Shown: positions 32,210-41,420, counted from the first letter of the stretch. The stretch is DNA of 64,000 bases from Paenibacillus sp. J2TS4 (GCF_018403245.1 NZ_BOSH01000006.1:248001-312000); one strand, 5' to 3'. Notes: a model not told the origin generated them from the letters alone. A program made the numbers and translations.

Positions 32210-33826
32210 CTAATGATTGACCAGACCGAGGCGCTCCTGGCGATAAGCTGAAGCCGGCTCTATCGGTTGTTTGCCGATCAAGGCGTAGCGCATACTGTCT
32301 ACGAGAGCATCCCAGCTCGCTTCAATGATGTTCTCCGAGACGCCGATTGTACTCCATTGATTGTTGGCATCCGAGGATTCGACCAGCACTCTGACTTTGC
32401 CCGCGGTGGCGTCCTTCTCGTTGATGACCCGGACTTTATAATCCGATAGGTGCATGTTTCTAATGTCGGGATAATATTGCTCGAGAGCTTTACGCAGGGC
32501 GTTGTCCAGAGCGTTAACCGGCCCGTTGCCTTCCGCTGCCATATAAACGGTGTCGCCATCCATTCTCAGCTTGACGATAGCTTCGGAGGACACTTTGCGA
32601 TTGGCGCTTTTCTCAACCAGAATTTTGAAGGATTCGAGGGTGAAAATTTGCTCCAGCTCCCCGAACTCCTGGCGAAGCAGCAGCTCCAAGGAAGCATCGG
32701 CGCCTTCAAATTGATAGCCGTGATGCTCCAGTTCCTTGATTCTGTCGATCGCCTGCTTGGTCTTCTCGGGATCCTGATCGATATCGAGATGGAGCTCCTG
32801 GGCTTTAAACAACAGATTACTCTGACCGGCCAGCTCGGAGACAAGAACGCGCTGCTTGTTGCCGACCAACTCCGGCTGGATGTGCTCATAGGTTTTGGGA
32901 TCTTTCAGAATGGCGGATACGTGAATACCGCCTTTATGAGCGAAGGCTGCCGTACCGACATAAGGCTGGTTAACAGGCATATTGACGTTGGCAATTTCAC
33001 TGACATATCGGGCGACACTGGTCAATTGCTGTAATTGACTGTCCGAAATACATTGATAATTGAGCTTGAGCTGCAGGTTGGGGATGATCGAGCACAGGTT
33101 GGCATTGCCGCATCGTTCGCCGTATCCGTTGATAGTCCCTTGCACCTGTGTCGCTCCGGCCTGCACCGCCGCCATCGTATTAGCTGCGGCCAATTCACAA
33201 TCGTTATGGGTATGAATGCCAAGAGACGTCGTCATCCGGCTTCGCACCATTGAAACGATCTCATGAATTTCATTGGGGAGGGTACCGCCGTTCGTATCAC
33301 ACATGACGAGCCAATCGGCCCCTGCTTCCTGCGCCTTCTCCAGTACGGCAAGCGCATATTCAGGGTTATGCTTGTACCCATCGAAGAAGTGCTCGGCATC
33401 AAACGAAACCTCTAAACCTTTATGCTTGAGATAGGAGACCGAGTCGAAGACCATGGCCAAATTTTCTTCCAGCGTCGTCTGAAGCGCTGTCGTGACATGA
33501 AAATCCCATGCTTTACCTACGAGGGAGGCAACTTGGACACCAGAGTCGATAATGCGATTCAAATTAACATCCTGCTCGGCTATCGAATGCTTGCGGCGAG
33601 TGCTGCCGAAGGCTGTTATTTTGGCATTGAAGTTGTGCTGTTTCACTCTCTGAAAAAATTCAATGTCTTTGCTGTTGCTGCCCGGATTTCCACCTTCAAT
33701 ATAATGAACGCCCAACGCATTAAGCCGCAGTGCGATTTTAAATTTGTCTTCAGCGGAGAGGCTGATCCCTTCTCCTTGGGTTCCATCACGCAGTGTAGTG
33801 TCGAAAATAAAGATTTGGTTTGACAT
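32210..33826 (-). CDS. cimA: (R)-citramalate synthase
   Basis: 538 residues. The ATG at 33826 follows GGGGGACAG; an upstream in-frame ATG at 33841 lies before that ribosome site. The HMGL-like catalytic barrel has TLRDGTQGEG (11-20), GGNPGSN and the metal-binding HTHND (205-209). The C-terminal 130 residues are a LeuA-type allosteric dimer domain. The overall type is the CimA/LeuA2 group, which condenses pyruvate and acetyl-CoA to citramalate for threonine-independent isoleucine synthesis. Single gene; no T-box leader was found upstream. Confidence 0.88.
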   Translation of the reverse strand: MSNQIFIFDTTLRDGTQGEGISLSAEDKFKIALRLNALGVHYIEGGNPGSNSKDIEFFQRVKQHNFNAKITAFGSTRRKHSIAEQDVNLNRIIDSGVQVASLVGKAWDFHVTTALQTTLEENLAMVFDSVSYLKHKGLEVSFDAEHFFDGYKHNPEYALAVLEKAQEAGADWLVMCDTNGGTLPNEIHEIVSMVRSRMTTSLGIHTHNDCELAAANTMAAVQAGATQVQGTINGYGERCGNANLCSIIPNLQLKLNYQCISDSQLQQLTSVARYVSEIANVNMPVNQPYVGTAAFAHKGGIHVSAILKDPKTYEHIQPELVGNKQRVLVSELAGQSNLLFKAQELHLDIDQDPEKTKQAIDRIKELEHHGYQFEGADASLELLLRQEFGELEQIFTLESFKILVEKSANRKVSSEAIVKLRMDGDTVYMAAEGNGPVNALDNALRKALEQYYPDIRNMHLSDYKVRVINEKDATAGKVRVLVESSDANNQWSTIGVSENIIEASWDALVDSMRYALIGKQPIEPASAYRQERLGLVNH

Positions 33827-33954
33827 ATCTGTCCCCCTCATAAAATTACGAATCCTGGCGAATCTATAATTTCCTATTATAACATTAAGTACCGGACGCG
33901 GACAGTGTTTTTACAAAACCGACAAGGAAGAATGCCCGTAATTTCAAGGGAAGC

Positions 33955-33983
33955 TTGACCGCTGAACGGACTGGTTGTATGCT
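33955..33983 (+). promoter_or_regulatory. Promoter of queF
   Basis: TTGACC (33955-33960) and TATGCT (33978-33983) with a 17-base spacer, 33 bases before the queF ATG. No preQ1 riboswitch fits in this short leader. Confidence 0.55.
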
Positions 33984-34015
33984 GATAATGGTAATTAATA
34001 TGGAGGTGCTTCAAC

Positions 34016-34375
34016 ATGTCTACTATACCGTCAAGAGTGTTAGAACCGGTTCCGAATCCCCATCCCGACCGGGAGTATGAGGTCGAGATCGAAAGCCCGG
34101 AATTTACGGCGCTGTGCCCCGTAACCGGCCAGCCGGATTTCGCAACCATTACGTTTAAATATATCCCGGGCCCTTATATTGTAGAGTTAAAATCGTTAAA
34201 GCTGTATCTATGGAGCTTCCGCGATGAGGGCCATTTTCATGAGGATGTCACCAATACGATACTGAAAGACTTCGTGGAATTTATCAAGCCGCGCAAGCTT
34301 CAGGTTACAGGCAAATTCAATGTGCGGGGCGGAATATATACCACGGTTCGCGCCGAATATGAAGAAGGCCAGTGA
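34016..34375 (+). CDS. queF: NADPH-dependent 7-cyano-7-deazaguanine reductase, short form
   Basis: 119 residues, ATG behind TGGAGGTGC. The active site is clear: nucleophile Cys34 and acid Asp41 in FTALCPVTGQPD, then VELKSLKLYLWSFR and GHFHED. It reduces preQ0 to preQ1 in queuosine synthesis. B. subtilis QueF is about 165 residues; this one lacks roughly 20 residues at the N-terminus and 25 at the C-terminus, so it is a compact version but keeps all catalytic residues. The 3' end overlaps dinB by 17 bases. The rest of the pathway (queDEC) is 24 kb away. Confidence 0.92.
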   Translation: MSTIPSRVLEPVPNPHPDREYEVEIESPEFTALCPVTGQPDFATITFKYIPGPYIVELKSLKLYLWSFRDEGHFHEDVTNTILKDFVEFIKPRKLQVTGKFNVRGGIYTTVRAEYEEGQ

Positions 34376-35660
34376 ATATTATCCGCGCAAAGGCAGAGTA
34401 ATCCTGCATGTGGATATGAATGCTTTTTATTGTTCCGTGCATGAAGCTGCGGAACCGGCTCTCTATGCGGGCAAACCGATAGCGGTAGCCGGAAGCGTCG
34501 AACTGCGCAAAGGAATTATCGTAACGTCCTCCTATGCGGCGAGAGCCCGGGGAGTGCGGACGGGAATGCTGGTCAGTCAGGCCCGGAGACTGTGTCCGGA
34601 GCTTATATTCATCCGTCCCGATTTTGAGCTGTACAGAGATTTTTCCCGCAGGTTTATCCAGCTCGTCTATCAATACTCTCCTCTGGTCGAGACCATGTCC
34701 ATAGACGAATGCTTCGTGGATATAACCGGATCGAGCCAGTTCGGCACCCCTTTGGAAATCGCCCATACGATTCAGAGAAGAATCCGTACCGAGTTATCAC
34801 TGCCTTGTTCGATCGGAGTAGCCCCGAATAAGCTGCTGGCAAAAATGGCCTCGGATATGAAAAAGCCTAATGGAATTTCCGTGCTTCGTCTGCGGGATGT
34901 CCGCCCGCTTCTTTGGGGCAAGCCTTGCAAGGAATTGTACGGGATCGGCTCCAAAACAGCAGCCAAGCTGCTCAAGCTCAATATTCGTTCCATAGGAGAC
35001 TTGGCTTCCTCCGATGAAAATATGCTGGTGAAGCAATTCGGAGTCTACGGGCGCTGGCTGAAGCAGGCCGCCAACGGACTCGACCATTCACCGGTCAAGG
35101 CGGAGCGGGATCCGAATAAATCGATTGGTCATACAACGACTTTGCCGTACAATTTTACCGATGTGGATGATATTCGCCGGGTGTTTCTTAACTTGGCGGA
35201 TCAGACCGCGAGAAGATTGCGAAGGCAGCATCTGGTCTGTACGACGGTGCAGATTACGATTCGTGATCCTGACATGAAGACGATCACGCGATCGGTAACC
35301 TTGTCTCAGCCTACAGAACATATGGATTTGATCTACCGGGAGGCTTGCCGTCTGTTTCAGAGTCATTGGCAGCCGGGAAAGCCGATCCGCTTGTTAGGCA
35401 TAACTTTGCAAAACTTGCAGCCAAAGGCGGGGGCGGCCATTCAGCTGGACTTGTTTGATTTCGAGCAGGCGGGTAAGAAGGATAAGCTGAACGAAACGAT
35501 GGACCGGATTCGCGATAAGTTCGGCGAAAGCTCGTTATTGACCGCGGGAATGATCGGGGAGGACCCCTCAGCTCTAATCCGCAACCATAAAGTCCGCGGC
35601 ACCTCGCTGCAAACCGACTTTTTGCGCAGGGGTGAAGGCGATTCGGCGGATCAAGAATGA
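34359..35660 (+). CDS. dinB: DNA polymerase IV, Y family
   Basis: 433 residues from the ATG at 34359, which lies inside the end of queF; an in-frame GTG at 34320 would overlap still more. Catalytic acids are Asp19 in HVDMNAFY and Asp116-Glu117 in MSIDECFVD. Helix-hairpin-helix (LYGIGSKTAAKLL) and little-finger domains follow. It performs error-prone translesion synthesis after DNA damage. No strong ribosome site is visible, so translation is probably coupled to queF. No LexA box was recognised nearby. Confidence 0.92.
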   Translation: MKKASEYYPRKGRVILHVDMNAFYCSVHEAAEPALYAGKPIAVAGSVELRKGIIVTSSYAARARGVRTGMLVSQARRLCPELIFIRPDFELYRDFSRRFIQLVYQYSPLVETMSIDECFVDITGSSQFGTPLEIAHTIQRRIRTELSLPCSIGVAPNKLLAKMASDMKKPNGISVLRLRDVRPLLWGKPCKELYGIGSKTAAKLLKLNIRSIGDLASSDENMLVKQFGVYGRWLKQAANGLDHSPVKAERDPNKSIGHTTTLPYNFTDVDDIRRVFLNLADQTARRLRRQHLVCTTVQITIRDPDMKTITRSVTLSQPTEHMDLIYREACRLFQSHWQPGKPIRLLGITLQNLQPKAGAAIQLDLFDFEQAGKKDKLNETMDRIRDKFGESSLLTAGMIGEDPSALIRNHKVRGTSLQTDFLRRGEGDSADQE

Positions 35661-35739
35661 TGATCCGGTTAATCCCGATAACGTTAAAGAAAAGGATATA
35701 AATAGGAATGGCCACCTTATAGAGGAGGAATTATAGGCA

Positions 35740-35979
35740 ATGGGTAAATACAGTTGGGTGGATAAAGACACATGCATTGCATGCGGCGCATGCGGCGCTA
35801 CCGCCCCGGACATCTATGATTACGATGATGACGGAATTGCCGAAGTCATCTACGACGACGATCAGAATAGAGGAATCAAGGAAATTCCGGAACATTTATT
35901 CGATGATTTGCAGGATGCCCAAGACGGTTGTCCGACCGATTCCATTAAAGTGGCGGATGAGCCATTTGATATGGAATAG
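35740..35979 (+). CDS. fer: Ferredoxin, single [4Fe-4S]
   Basis: 79 residues, ATG behind AGAGGAGGAATTATAGGCA. Cys12, Cys15 and Cys18 (CIACGACG) and Cys64 (GCP) bind one [4Fe-4S] cluster, as in the B. subtilis Fer type. The rest is very acidic, usual for an electron donor to reductases or P450s. Single gene with its own terminator. Confidence 0.93.
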   Translation: MGKYSWVDKDTCIACGACGATAPDIYDYDDDGIAEVIYDDDQNRGIKEIPEHLFDDLQDAQDGCPTDSIKVADEPFDME

Positions 35980-36007
35980 GAAATTCGGGTCTGTATGCAT
36001 CTTCCGG

Positions 36008-36031
36008 CCGCTCCATGTTGGAGCGGTTTTT
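36008..36031 (+). terminator. Terminator after ferredoxin gene
   Basis: CCGCTCC-N5-GGAGCGG followed by TTTTTGTT. Confidence 0.9.
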
Positions 36032-36176
36032 GTTATTTAGGGGGGCCAGGCATTTACGGTGAAGTAATTGCAGATTTTCAGGTGTTAAAAAGGATTGTTG
36101 CTCTATGTCAGTTGTCATTTACTTGCTATAATTTGATACGCACGTCAAATTTGTATCGGGAGGATGCACAGGGAAT

Positions 36177-36233
36177 TGGGCTAAGTTAGACGAGCTTTTC
36201 GATGAACTGCCTGCCAAGAATAAAGGCATTTAA
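36177..36233 (+). pseudogene. possible 3' remnant of a lost gene
   Basis: The frame TGG GCT AAG TTA GAC GAG ... TAA reads W-A-K-L-D-E-L-F-D-E-L-P-A-K-N-K-G-I-stop, which looks like a real C-terminus. No start, ribosome site or upstream coding sequence accompanies it. It may be the scar of a deletion next to the AT-richer nucleotidyltransferase gene. Weak evidence. Confidence 0.25.
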
Positions 36234-36265
36234 ACCTAAAAGTTCAATCGTGAAGGTGGTGTGAT

Positions 36266-37018
36266 ATGAATTCACATGTTCAAAAGCTGGTTTCTGATTA
36301 TTTCAATGGTCCGCTAAAACATCAAAGCGCTTCCCCTTTTGTATTAGAAGCTTTGGATATAGCTTTAATAGTAGTAACAGGCAGTTATTCATTTGGAATG
36401 TTTAACGAAACATCGGATCTTGATTTAGAATTCATACTGCCTGACGAACAACATATTGCTTTGGTCGAAAAAGCGGGCGGGGTCCAAAACTTGTGGGTTC
36501 ACGATGAGGATCATCAACCTTTAGTCGATATCAAAATCCGACCATTTACATGGCTCCAAAATCGGCTGAATGGAAGTGATCCTGAAGTTCTATGGATATA
36601 CCAACACGCGGTTATTATTCAGGATAGTAAACATATCCTTCCACAACTTCTCGACGATGCAAACAAGCGATTTCACCTAACGATTTTAGACTTTATCACA
36701 CAGTCTTACAAAGACTTGCGCACTGGAGTAACAGTTTCAGCGGCGCGAGAACCACTTGGTAAAACAATCATGATGAATAGAACGATTGAAGCCGCATTGG
36801 CTTTACCTTTTCTTGTACGGAAAGAACCCTACCCTTATCCCAAGTGGAAAAGCATTTGGTTGAAAAACACTCACAAAAAGGGGGAGGATATTGTATCACT
36901 TTGCGAACAATGGTTAGCTGGGAACCCGGTGTATGAATCATTAAGGGCAGAGATTAACTCCGTAATGGTTGAGGCAGGATACCAGGATTTAACCAAACAC
37001 TTCTGGCGAAAGGCTTAA
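36266..37018 (+). CDS. Nucleotidyltransferase-fold protein
   Basis: 250 residues, ATG behind GAAGGTGGTGTG. The Pol-beta-type motif GSYSFGMFNETSDLDLE (about 39-55) gives the GS and D-x-D/E metal ligands, with a third acid candidate in VDIKI. The remaining helical domain is unlike known aminoglycoside enzymes. It could adenylylate a small molecule or a protein; no target can be named. The gene is visibly more AT-rich than its neighbours and sits beside a possible gene remnant, hinting at recent acquisition. Confidence 0.7.
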   Translation: MNSHVQKLVSDYFNGPLKHQSASPFVLEALDIALIVVTGSYSFGMFNETSDLDLEFILPDEQHIALVEKAGGVQNLWVHDEDHQPLVDIKIRPFTWLQNRLNGSDPEVLWIYQHAVIIQDSKHILPQLLDDANKRFHLTILDFITQSYKDLRTGVTVSAAREPLGKTIMMNRTIEAALALPFLVRKEPYPYPKWKSIWLKNTHKKGEDIVSLCEQWLAGNPVYESLRAEINSVMVEAGYQDLTKHFWRKA

Positions 37019-37068
37019 AAATTACGCTTAGGGTAACGGAGATCGATAGTTTAATCAAAGAAATATAC

Positions 37069-37097
37069 GCCGCCGTATGAGCGGCGGCTCTTTTGTT
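37069..37097 (+). terminator. Terminator after nucleotidyltransferase gene
   Basis: GCCGCCG pairs with CGGCGGC around TATGAG, followed by TCTTTTGTT. Confidence 0.85.
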
Positions 37098-37198
37098 ATA
37101 GCAGCAACAATATTTTTGAAAAGAGCTATTTTCTTTAATCGTTTGCCGATATAAAGTTATAGATTGGTCAACGTTAATTGGCAAAGGAGGCTTTAGTT

Positions 37199-38920
37199 AT
37201 GAAGAAGGATGCTGACCGACCGAGGTCGGCGCGGCAAGCTCCCGGCCGGCTTAAGGCAACTGATCGGAGGGAAGAAACCAACCCGAGGGAGGCCTTAAGG
37301 GCGCAGGATGATGCCCGGCTGAGCGAGACCCCAAGGCTGCAGAAGGAAACCACCCTGCAGGAGGGCGCGGAAGCGCGGGAGACGGTCAATAAGAGGAATG
37401 CGGCCCAATCGCAGGATAGCGCCATGCCGGGAGAAGCGCAGAATTCGTCCGCTTCTTCCTCCGAGGGTCAGGAAAGGGAGCTTAAGGACTATGCGGACGA
37501 GGACATTCCGCAGTATCTGAAGCAGTACATAAGTCAGCATCCATCCAGCAAAATGGCCTGGTATTTGCTGGGCAAAGAATACGAGAGGCAGGGAAAAGAC
37601 GGCAAGGCCCGGTATTGCTATGCCCGTTCGGAAGAAATATACGATGCTTTTGAAATGAAATCGATGCTGCCCGAATCCGAGGATATATCCTCCACTCCTC
37701 AAGAAGCCGTGGGGACACCGAATAAAAAGCTGAAAAGAACGGCTTGGGCACTGCTTTTTATCGTGCTGCTGTTAATCCTGCCTTCCTCGCTGGATAAGAG
37801 TATGTCTGGAGAAATAAAGCGAGGGGCGGCTAAAGAAGAAGGAGGGGCTTCAGTAGAGCCCGAGCCTTCTCCTTCCCCTGACGTGAAGGGAGGGGAATCG
37901 GGGCAAGAGGTTGATCCCGATAACGGGGACTCGCCGAGAGTGATCCTGAGCGTGGTAACTGAACCATCATCCGTTTCTGAATCGGCGGGAATGGAACGTT
38001 GGCTTCCGTTTTCTTCTCCCTCACAGAATACGGTGTGGGGAACGCTGAAGAGAAACGGCCCATGGACGATGTGGGGAGAAGGAGTCCAGGCGATGGCAGC
38101 AATGCGTCCTGTCGAGGCTTCCGGGCGCTATGAGCTGGAAATCTTTGATAGGGAGCTATGCCAATGCGAGCCCATGGATGGGCTTGAGGCCCGGCAAAGG
38201 ATAACCGAATGGATGACCGAGCGGGAAGAGCTGCTTGTTCTTCAATCGGCCTTGATAGGCTATTATTCGTTGAATGGATCACCACCGGCAGAGATGGCAG
38301 ATCTGACCGGTAACTATCCGGATAATTTATTATCGGGTACAACGACACGGATGGAGGCTGCATTTGGCATCTATAAGGACAAGCTGTTTGACGAGAACGG
38401 TCAGTTGCAGCTGCCCATACTACCGGAGAATGGGGGGCCGGATAAGCCGGTTAACGAGTATACGGAGGTATGGACGGAGGCTCCGTTGGAAATTATTGTG
38501 GATAAACAGAATTACCGCCTGGCACTGGTGAGCGGCGGCATTGTCATTCGCAACTATCCAGTCGGTCTTGGCGGAGATCGCACTCCGGAAGGAGAATTCT
38601 ATATTAGCGAGAAGGTAGTCGATCCACAGGGCAGGAAAAAGAGAGAATTCGGTACAAGAGGGATGACCTTATCCGATACATTATATGCGATCCATGGAAC
38701 CAATCAGCCATCCAGTATGGAGGAGGACCGGTCGTTAGGCTGTATCCGGATGCTGGACGAGGACGTGGAAGAGCTATATGGTTTGGTACCGATGGGAACC
38801 AAGGTTTCGATTGTTAAGGAAGGTCTGCCCGAATCCATTATCCGGGGAGCCTTGAGGCTAGAATTGCCGGTCCGGGATAACGAAACCAATCCAGGCAAAA
38901 TATATGAATGGTTGAATTAA
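37199..38920 (+). CDS. Membrane-anchored L,D-transpeptidase (YkuD) with long cytoplasmic region
   Basis: 573 residues from the ATG at 37199, with AAAGGAGG eight bases upstream. Residues 1-100 are highly charged and low-complexity. About 105-150 resemble a TPR-like helical pair (AWYLLGKEYERQGKDGKARYCY). One membrane helix lies near 184-200, then a disordered outside linker. The YkuD domain covers about 430-555, with His499 in HGTN and catalytic Cys515 in GCIRM. The enzyme should cross-link peptidoglycan stems (3-3 bonds) outside the membrane. The large cytoplasmic part is unusual and may connect it to cell-cycle or sporulation proteins. Confidence 0.85.
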   Translation: MKKDADRPRSARQAPGRLKATDRREETNPREALRAQDDARLSETPRLQKETTLQEGAEARETVNKRNAAQSQDSAMPGEAQNSSASSSEGQERELKDYADEDIPQYLKQYISQHPSSKMAWYLLGKEYERQGKDGKARYCYARSEEIYDAFEMKSMLPESEDISSTPQEAVGTPNKKLKRTAWALLFIVLLLILPSSLDKSMSGEIKRGAAKEEGGASVEPEPSPSPDVKGGESGQEVDPDNGDSPRVILSVVTEPSSVSESAGMERWLPFSSPSQNTVWGTLKRNGPWTMWGEGVQAMAAMRPVEASGRYELEIFDRELCQCEPMDGLEARQRITEWMTEREELLVLQSALIGYYSLNGSPPAEMADLTGNYPDNLLSGTTTRMEAAFGIYKDKLFDENGQLQLPILPENGGPDKPVNEYTEVWTEAPLEIIVDKQNYRLALVSGGIVIRNYPVGLGGDRTPEGEFYISEKVVDPQGRKKREFGTRGMTLSDTLYAIHGTNQPSSMEEDRSLGCIRMLDEDVEELYGLVPMGTKVSIVKEGLPESIIRGALRLELPVRDNETNPGKIYEWLN

Positions 38921-39090
38921 ACGAACCGGCCATCCTGCCCGTCTCATCGAACCATTGCTTTATTGCCGTTGATAGCTACAAACTACGGCAAGAATAAATA
39001 AAAATAACCTTGATGGAGGCGAGGGAGGAGCGCAACGATCGGTTGACGGAGTCCTTCCCCCGTTATCCATCCGTTTGGATCCGCATTCTT

Positions 39091-39225
39091 CTAACCGTTC
39101 ACAATGAGTAGTACGGCCATTAGGATTACGATGGCGGCGAAGATGCTGACGACCCAAATGACGCCTTTTTTGTTTACTTCTTCTTTCGGTTTACGTTGTG
39201 AATAGGAGATGGGTTTTCTTTTCAT
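39091..39225 (-). CDS. Small single-pass membrane protein (44 aa)
   Basis: An ATG at 39225 (rather weak AGGTG upstream) opens a 44-codon frame ending with TAG at 39091. The product is a very basic N-terminus (MKRKPISYSQRKPKEE) followed by one clean hydrophobic helix of about 21 residues and a short VNG end. The sharp basic-then-hydrophobic layout and clean stop are typical of genuine small membrane proteins. No family is recognised. Nothing pairs with it; it is divergent from pyrD. Confidence 0.6.
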   Translation of the reverse strand: MKRKPISYSQRKPKEEVNKKGVIWVVSIFAAIVILMAVLLIVNG

Positions 39226-39486
39226 CGGCACCTAACACCCTTTCATTCATTTTAAACTCTTACTTTTAGCCTATATTCTATCATATCCTTTCTTTTTTGA
39301 CAGCGCTTATTATACGGGTCAGGGTGCAGGCTAATATGTAGGTGAGTGGACAAGCTAACATCGTAGGCGGGAATGGACAAGTGGGGGAGCCAACGTTCTT
39401 GCGATATAAGTTGCATCTTTCTTTTTTTTTCTTAAGAAGGTAAACTGATCGTTAGGACTACTTGTGAACGGAGTTGTTGGACAGAC

Positions 39487-40584
39487 ATGTTATATCGATC
39501 TTTGGCCAAACCGGTCTTGTTCCGAATGGATGCGGAGAAGGCCCATCATTTAATCATTAACGGGCTCAGCAAAGGGGCGCGATTCCCTGGGATGGCTTCC
39601 TTGCTTGGACAATTATATGGTACGGTTCCTTCGCCCAAGCTTGAGGTGAAGCTGTGGGATATAGAATTTCCGAATCCGATCGGATTGGCGGCCGGTCTGG
39701 ATAAGAACGGTCAGGCAGTTCCCGGTTTTTCCGCGATCGGCTTCGGGTTTATGGAGGTTGGAACCGTCACTCCCAAGCCTCAAACGGGCAATGATCGCCC
39801 GAGACTGTTCCGGCTGCCGGAAGATCTTGCATTGATCAATCGAATGGGGTTTAATAATGTTGGAGCCGATCAAATGGCGGTCAATCTGCGCCAGACTGGA
39901 AGACGGACGATTCCCGTTGCGGTGAATATCGGCAAGAACAAAACAACCTCGAACGAAGAGGCGGAACAGGATTATCGCGAATGCTTGCGCAAGCTGTACC
40001 CCTTCGGGGATTTTTTTGTCGTTAATATAAGCTCGCCTAATACGCCCGATCTGCGCAAGCTGCAGCATGGGGAAGAGTTAAAGAGGCTTCTTGAAGCCGT
40101 TATGGAGGAGCGGGATCGGCAAAGCGGGCAGGATGCCCGTCCGAAGCCGGTGCTCGTCAAAATAGCTCCGGACATTTCTGACCAGGATTTAGAGTATATT
40201 ATGGATACGATCCTCGCAAGTCCCATATCCGGTATTATCGCCACGAATACGACGATCCGCCGAGACGGGCTTGGACATCCGAACGCTTCGGAAACAGGCG
40301 GATTGAGCGGGAAGCCGCTTACTGCCCGATCTACGGACGTCATCAAGGCGATTTATCGACTTACCCGCGGCCGAATTCCGATTATTGGATGCGGGGGGAT
40401 TTTCAACGCCCAGGACGCTTATGACAAAATACGGGCAGGCGCTAATCTGGTAGAAGTCTACACCTCGCTTATCTATGAAGGTCCGGGGTTGATTAAACGA
40501 CTGAATGCCGGCTTGTTGGAGCTGCTGGAACGAGACGGATGTTCCCATATATCCGAAGCTGTCGGTGCGGACGTATTGGAATAG
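39487..40584 (+). CDS. pyrD: Dihydroorotate dehydrogenase (quinone), class 2
   Basis: 365 residues, ATG at 39487. The N-terminal helical extension (residues 1-45) that binds membrane quinone, the FMN barrel with GLAAGLDKNG near 66-75, and the active-site serine in NISSPNTP (about 182-183) define class 2, rather than the class 1B pyrD-pyrK pair common in Bacillus. It oxidises dihydroorotate to orotate in pyrimidine synthesis. It lies 21 bases before the alarmone synthetase gene, so the two are probably co-transcribed. Confidence 0.93.
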   Translation: MLYRSLAKPVLFRMDAEKAHHLIINGLSKGARFPGMASLLGQLYGTVPSPKLEVKLWDIEFPNPIGLAAGLDKNGQAVPGFSAIGFGFMEVGTVTPKPQTGNDRPRLFRLPEDLALINRMGFNNVGADQMAVNLRQTGRRTIPVAVNIGKNKTTSNEEAEQDYRECLRKLYPFGDFFVVNISSPNTPDLRKLQHGEELKRLLEAVMEERDRQSGQDARPKPVLVKIAPDISDQDLEYIMDTILASPISGIIATNTTIRRDGLGHPNASETGGLSGKPLTARSTDVIKAIYRLTRGRIPIIGCGGIFNAQDAYDKIRAGANLVEVYTSLIYEGPGLIKRLNAGLLELLERDGCSHISEAVGADVLE

Positions 40585-40605
40585 ACGGCGAGAGGAGGAA
40601 ATGTT

Positions 40606-41412
40606 ATGGATGGAAGAGATTGGAATAAATTTCTTCTTCCTTATGAACAAGCGGTCGAGGAGCTTAAAGTGAAATTCAAGACCCTTCGTTCGGAATTAAA
40701 AAGCCGTGAAGAATATGCTCCTATAGAATTTGTAACGGGACGGGTCAAACGAATATCAAGCATATTGGATAAAGCGAAAAAGCTGAATGTGCCGATGGAC
40801 GAGATCGAGACCGGTATAGAGGATATAGCGGGTATACGAATCATGTGTCAGTTTGTGGAAGACATTGAGCGGCTGTCGGCTATCATCCGCCAGCGCCAGG
40901 ATATGAAGGTCGTCTACTGCAAAGACTACATTACTTATAAAAAAGAAAGCGGATATCGGAGCTACCACATTATTGTGGAATATCCGGTGCAGACCGCTCT
41001 TGGCATGAAAATTGTGCTGGCCGAGCTGCAGATCCGTACTCTGGCCATGAATTTCTGGGCAACTATCGAACATTCATTAAATTATAAATATAAAGGCAAG
41101 CTTCCTGAAGAAGTGACTAAGCGACTGAGCAAGGCGGCCGAGGCGGCCTATTTGCTGGATCAGGAAATGTCGAGCATCCGCGACGAAATTATGGAGTCTC
41201 AGATGCTGTTCGAAGACAAGTCCATTCTGGTATCCAAAGTGCTGAACGATATTCAGCAGCTTTACTTTTACCGGCGAGTCCGCGAAGCGGTTAACTTTCA
41301 ATTGAAGTTTAATGAATATTGGGAAGCGGAAGATATATGGAATTTAAAGAAGCTGTCCTTATCCATTGAGGAAGCGATTGCTAAAGCGAAAAAAGAAGTC
41401 GATCGTAAGTAA
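40606..41412 (+). CDS. relQ: Small alarmone synthetase (GTP pyrophosphokinase), RelQ type
   Basis: 268 residues, ATG behind AGAGGAGGAAATG. A synthetase domain only: R-x-K-x-x-x-S-I (VKRISSI), DIAGIR near 72-77, YKKESGYRSYH and AELQIRT. There is no hydrolase, TGS or ACT domain. It makes ppGpp/pGpp from ATP and GTP/GDP/GMP. B. subtilis YjbM is about 211 residues; this one has some 50 extra C-terminal residues, predicted helical. Co-transcription with pyrD would tie alarmone level to nucleotide synthesis, but that is inference. Confidence 0.88.
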   Translation: MDGRDWNKFLLPYEQAVEELKVKFKTLRSELKSREEYAPIEFVTGRVKRISSILDKAKKLNVPMDEIETGIEDIAGIRIMCQFVEDIERLSAIIRQRQDMKVVYCKDYITYKKESGYRSYHIIVEYPVQTALGMKIVLAELQIRTLAMNFWATIEHSLNYKYKGKLPEEVTKRLSKAAEAAYLLDQEMSSIRDEIMESQMLFEDKSILVSKVLNDIQQLYFYRRVREAVNFQLKFNEYWEAEDIWNLKKLSLSIEEAIAKAKKEVDRK

Positions 41413-41420
41413 CCGGGTTT

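Noticed and set aside
33842..34015. T-box or leucine leader before cimA
   Set aside because: The 174 bases lack a T-box sequence (TGG-type bulge, GGTGGNACCRCG) and an attenuation hairpin; only ordinary divergent promoters are likely.
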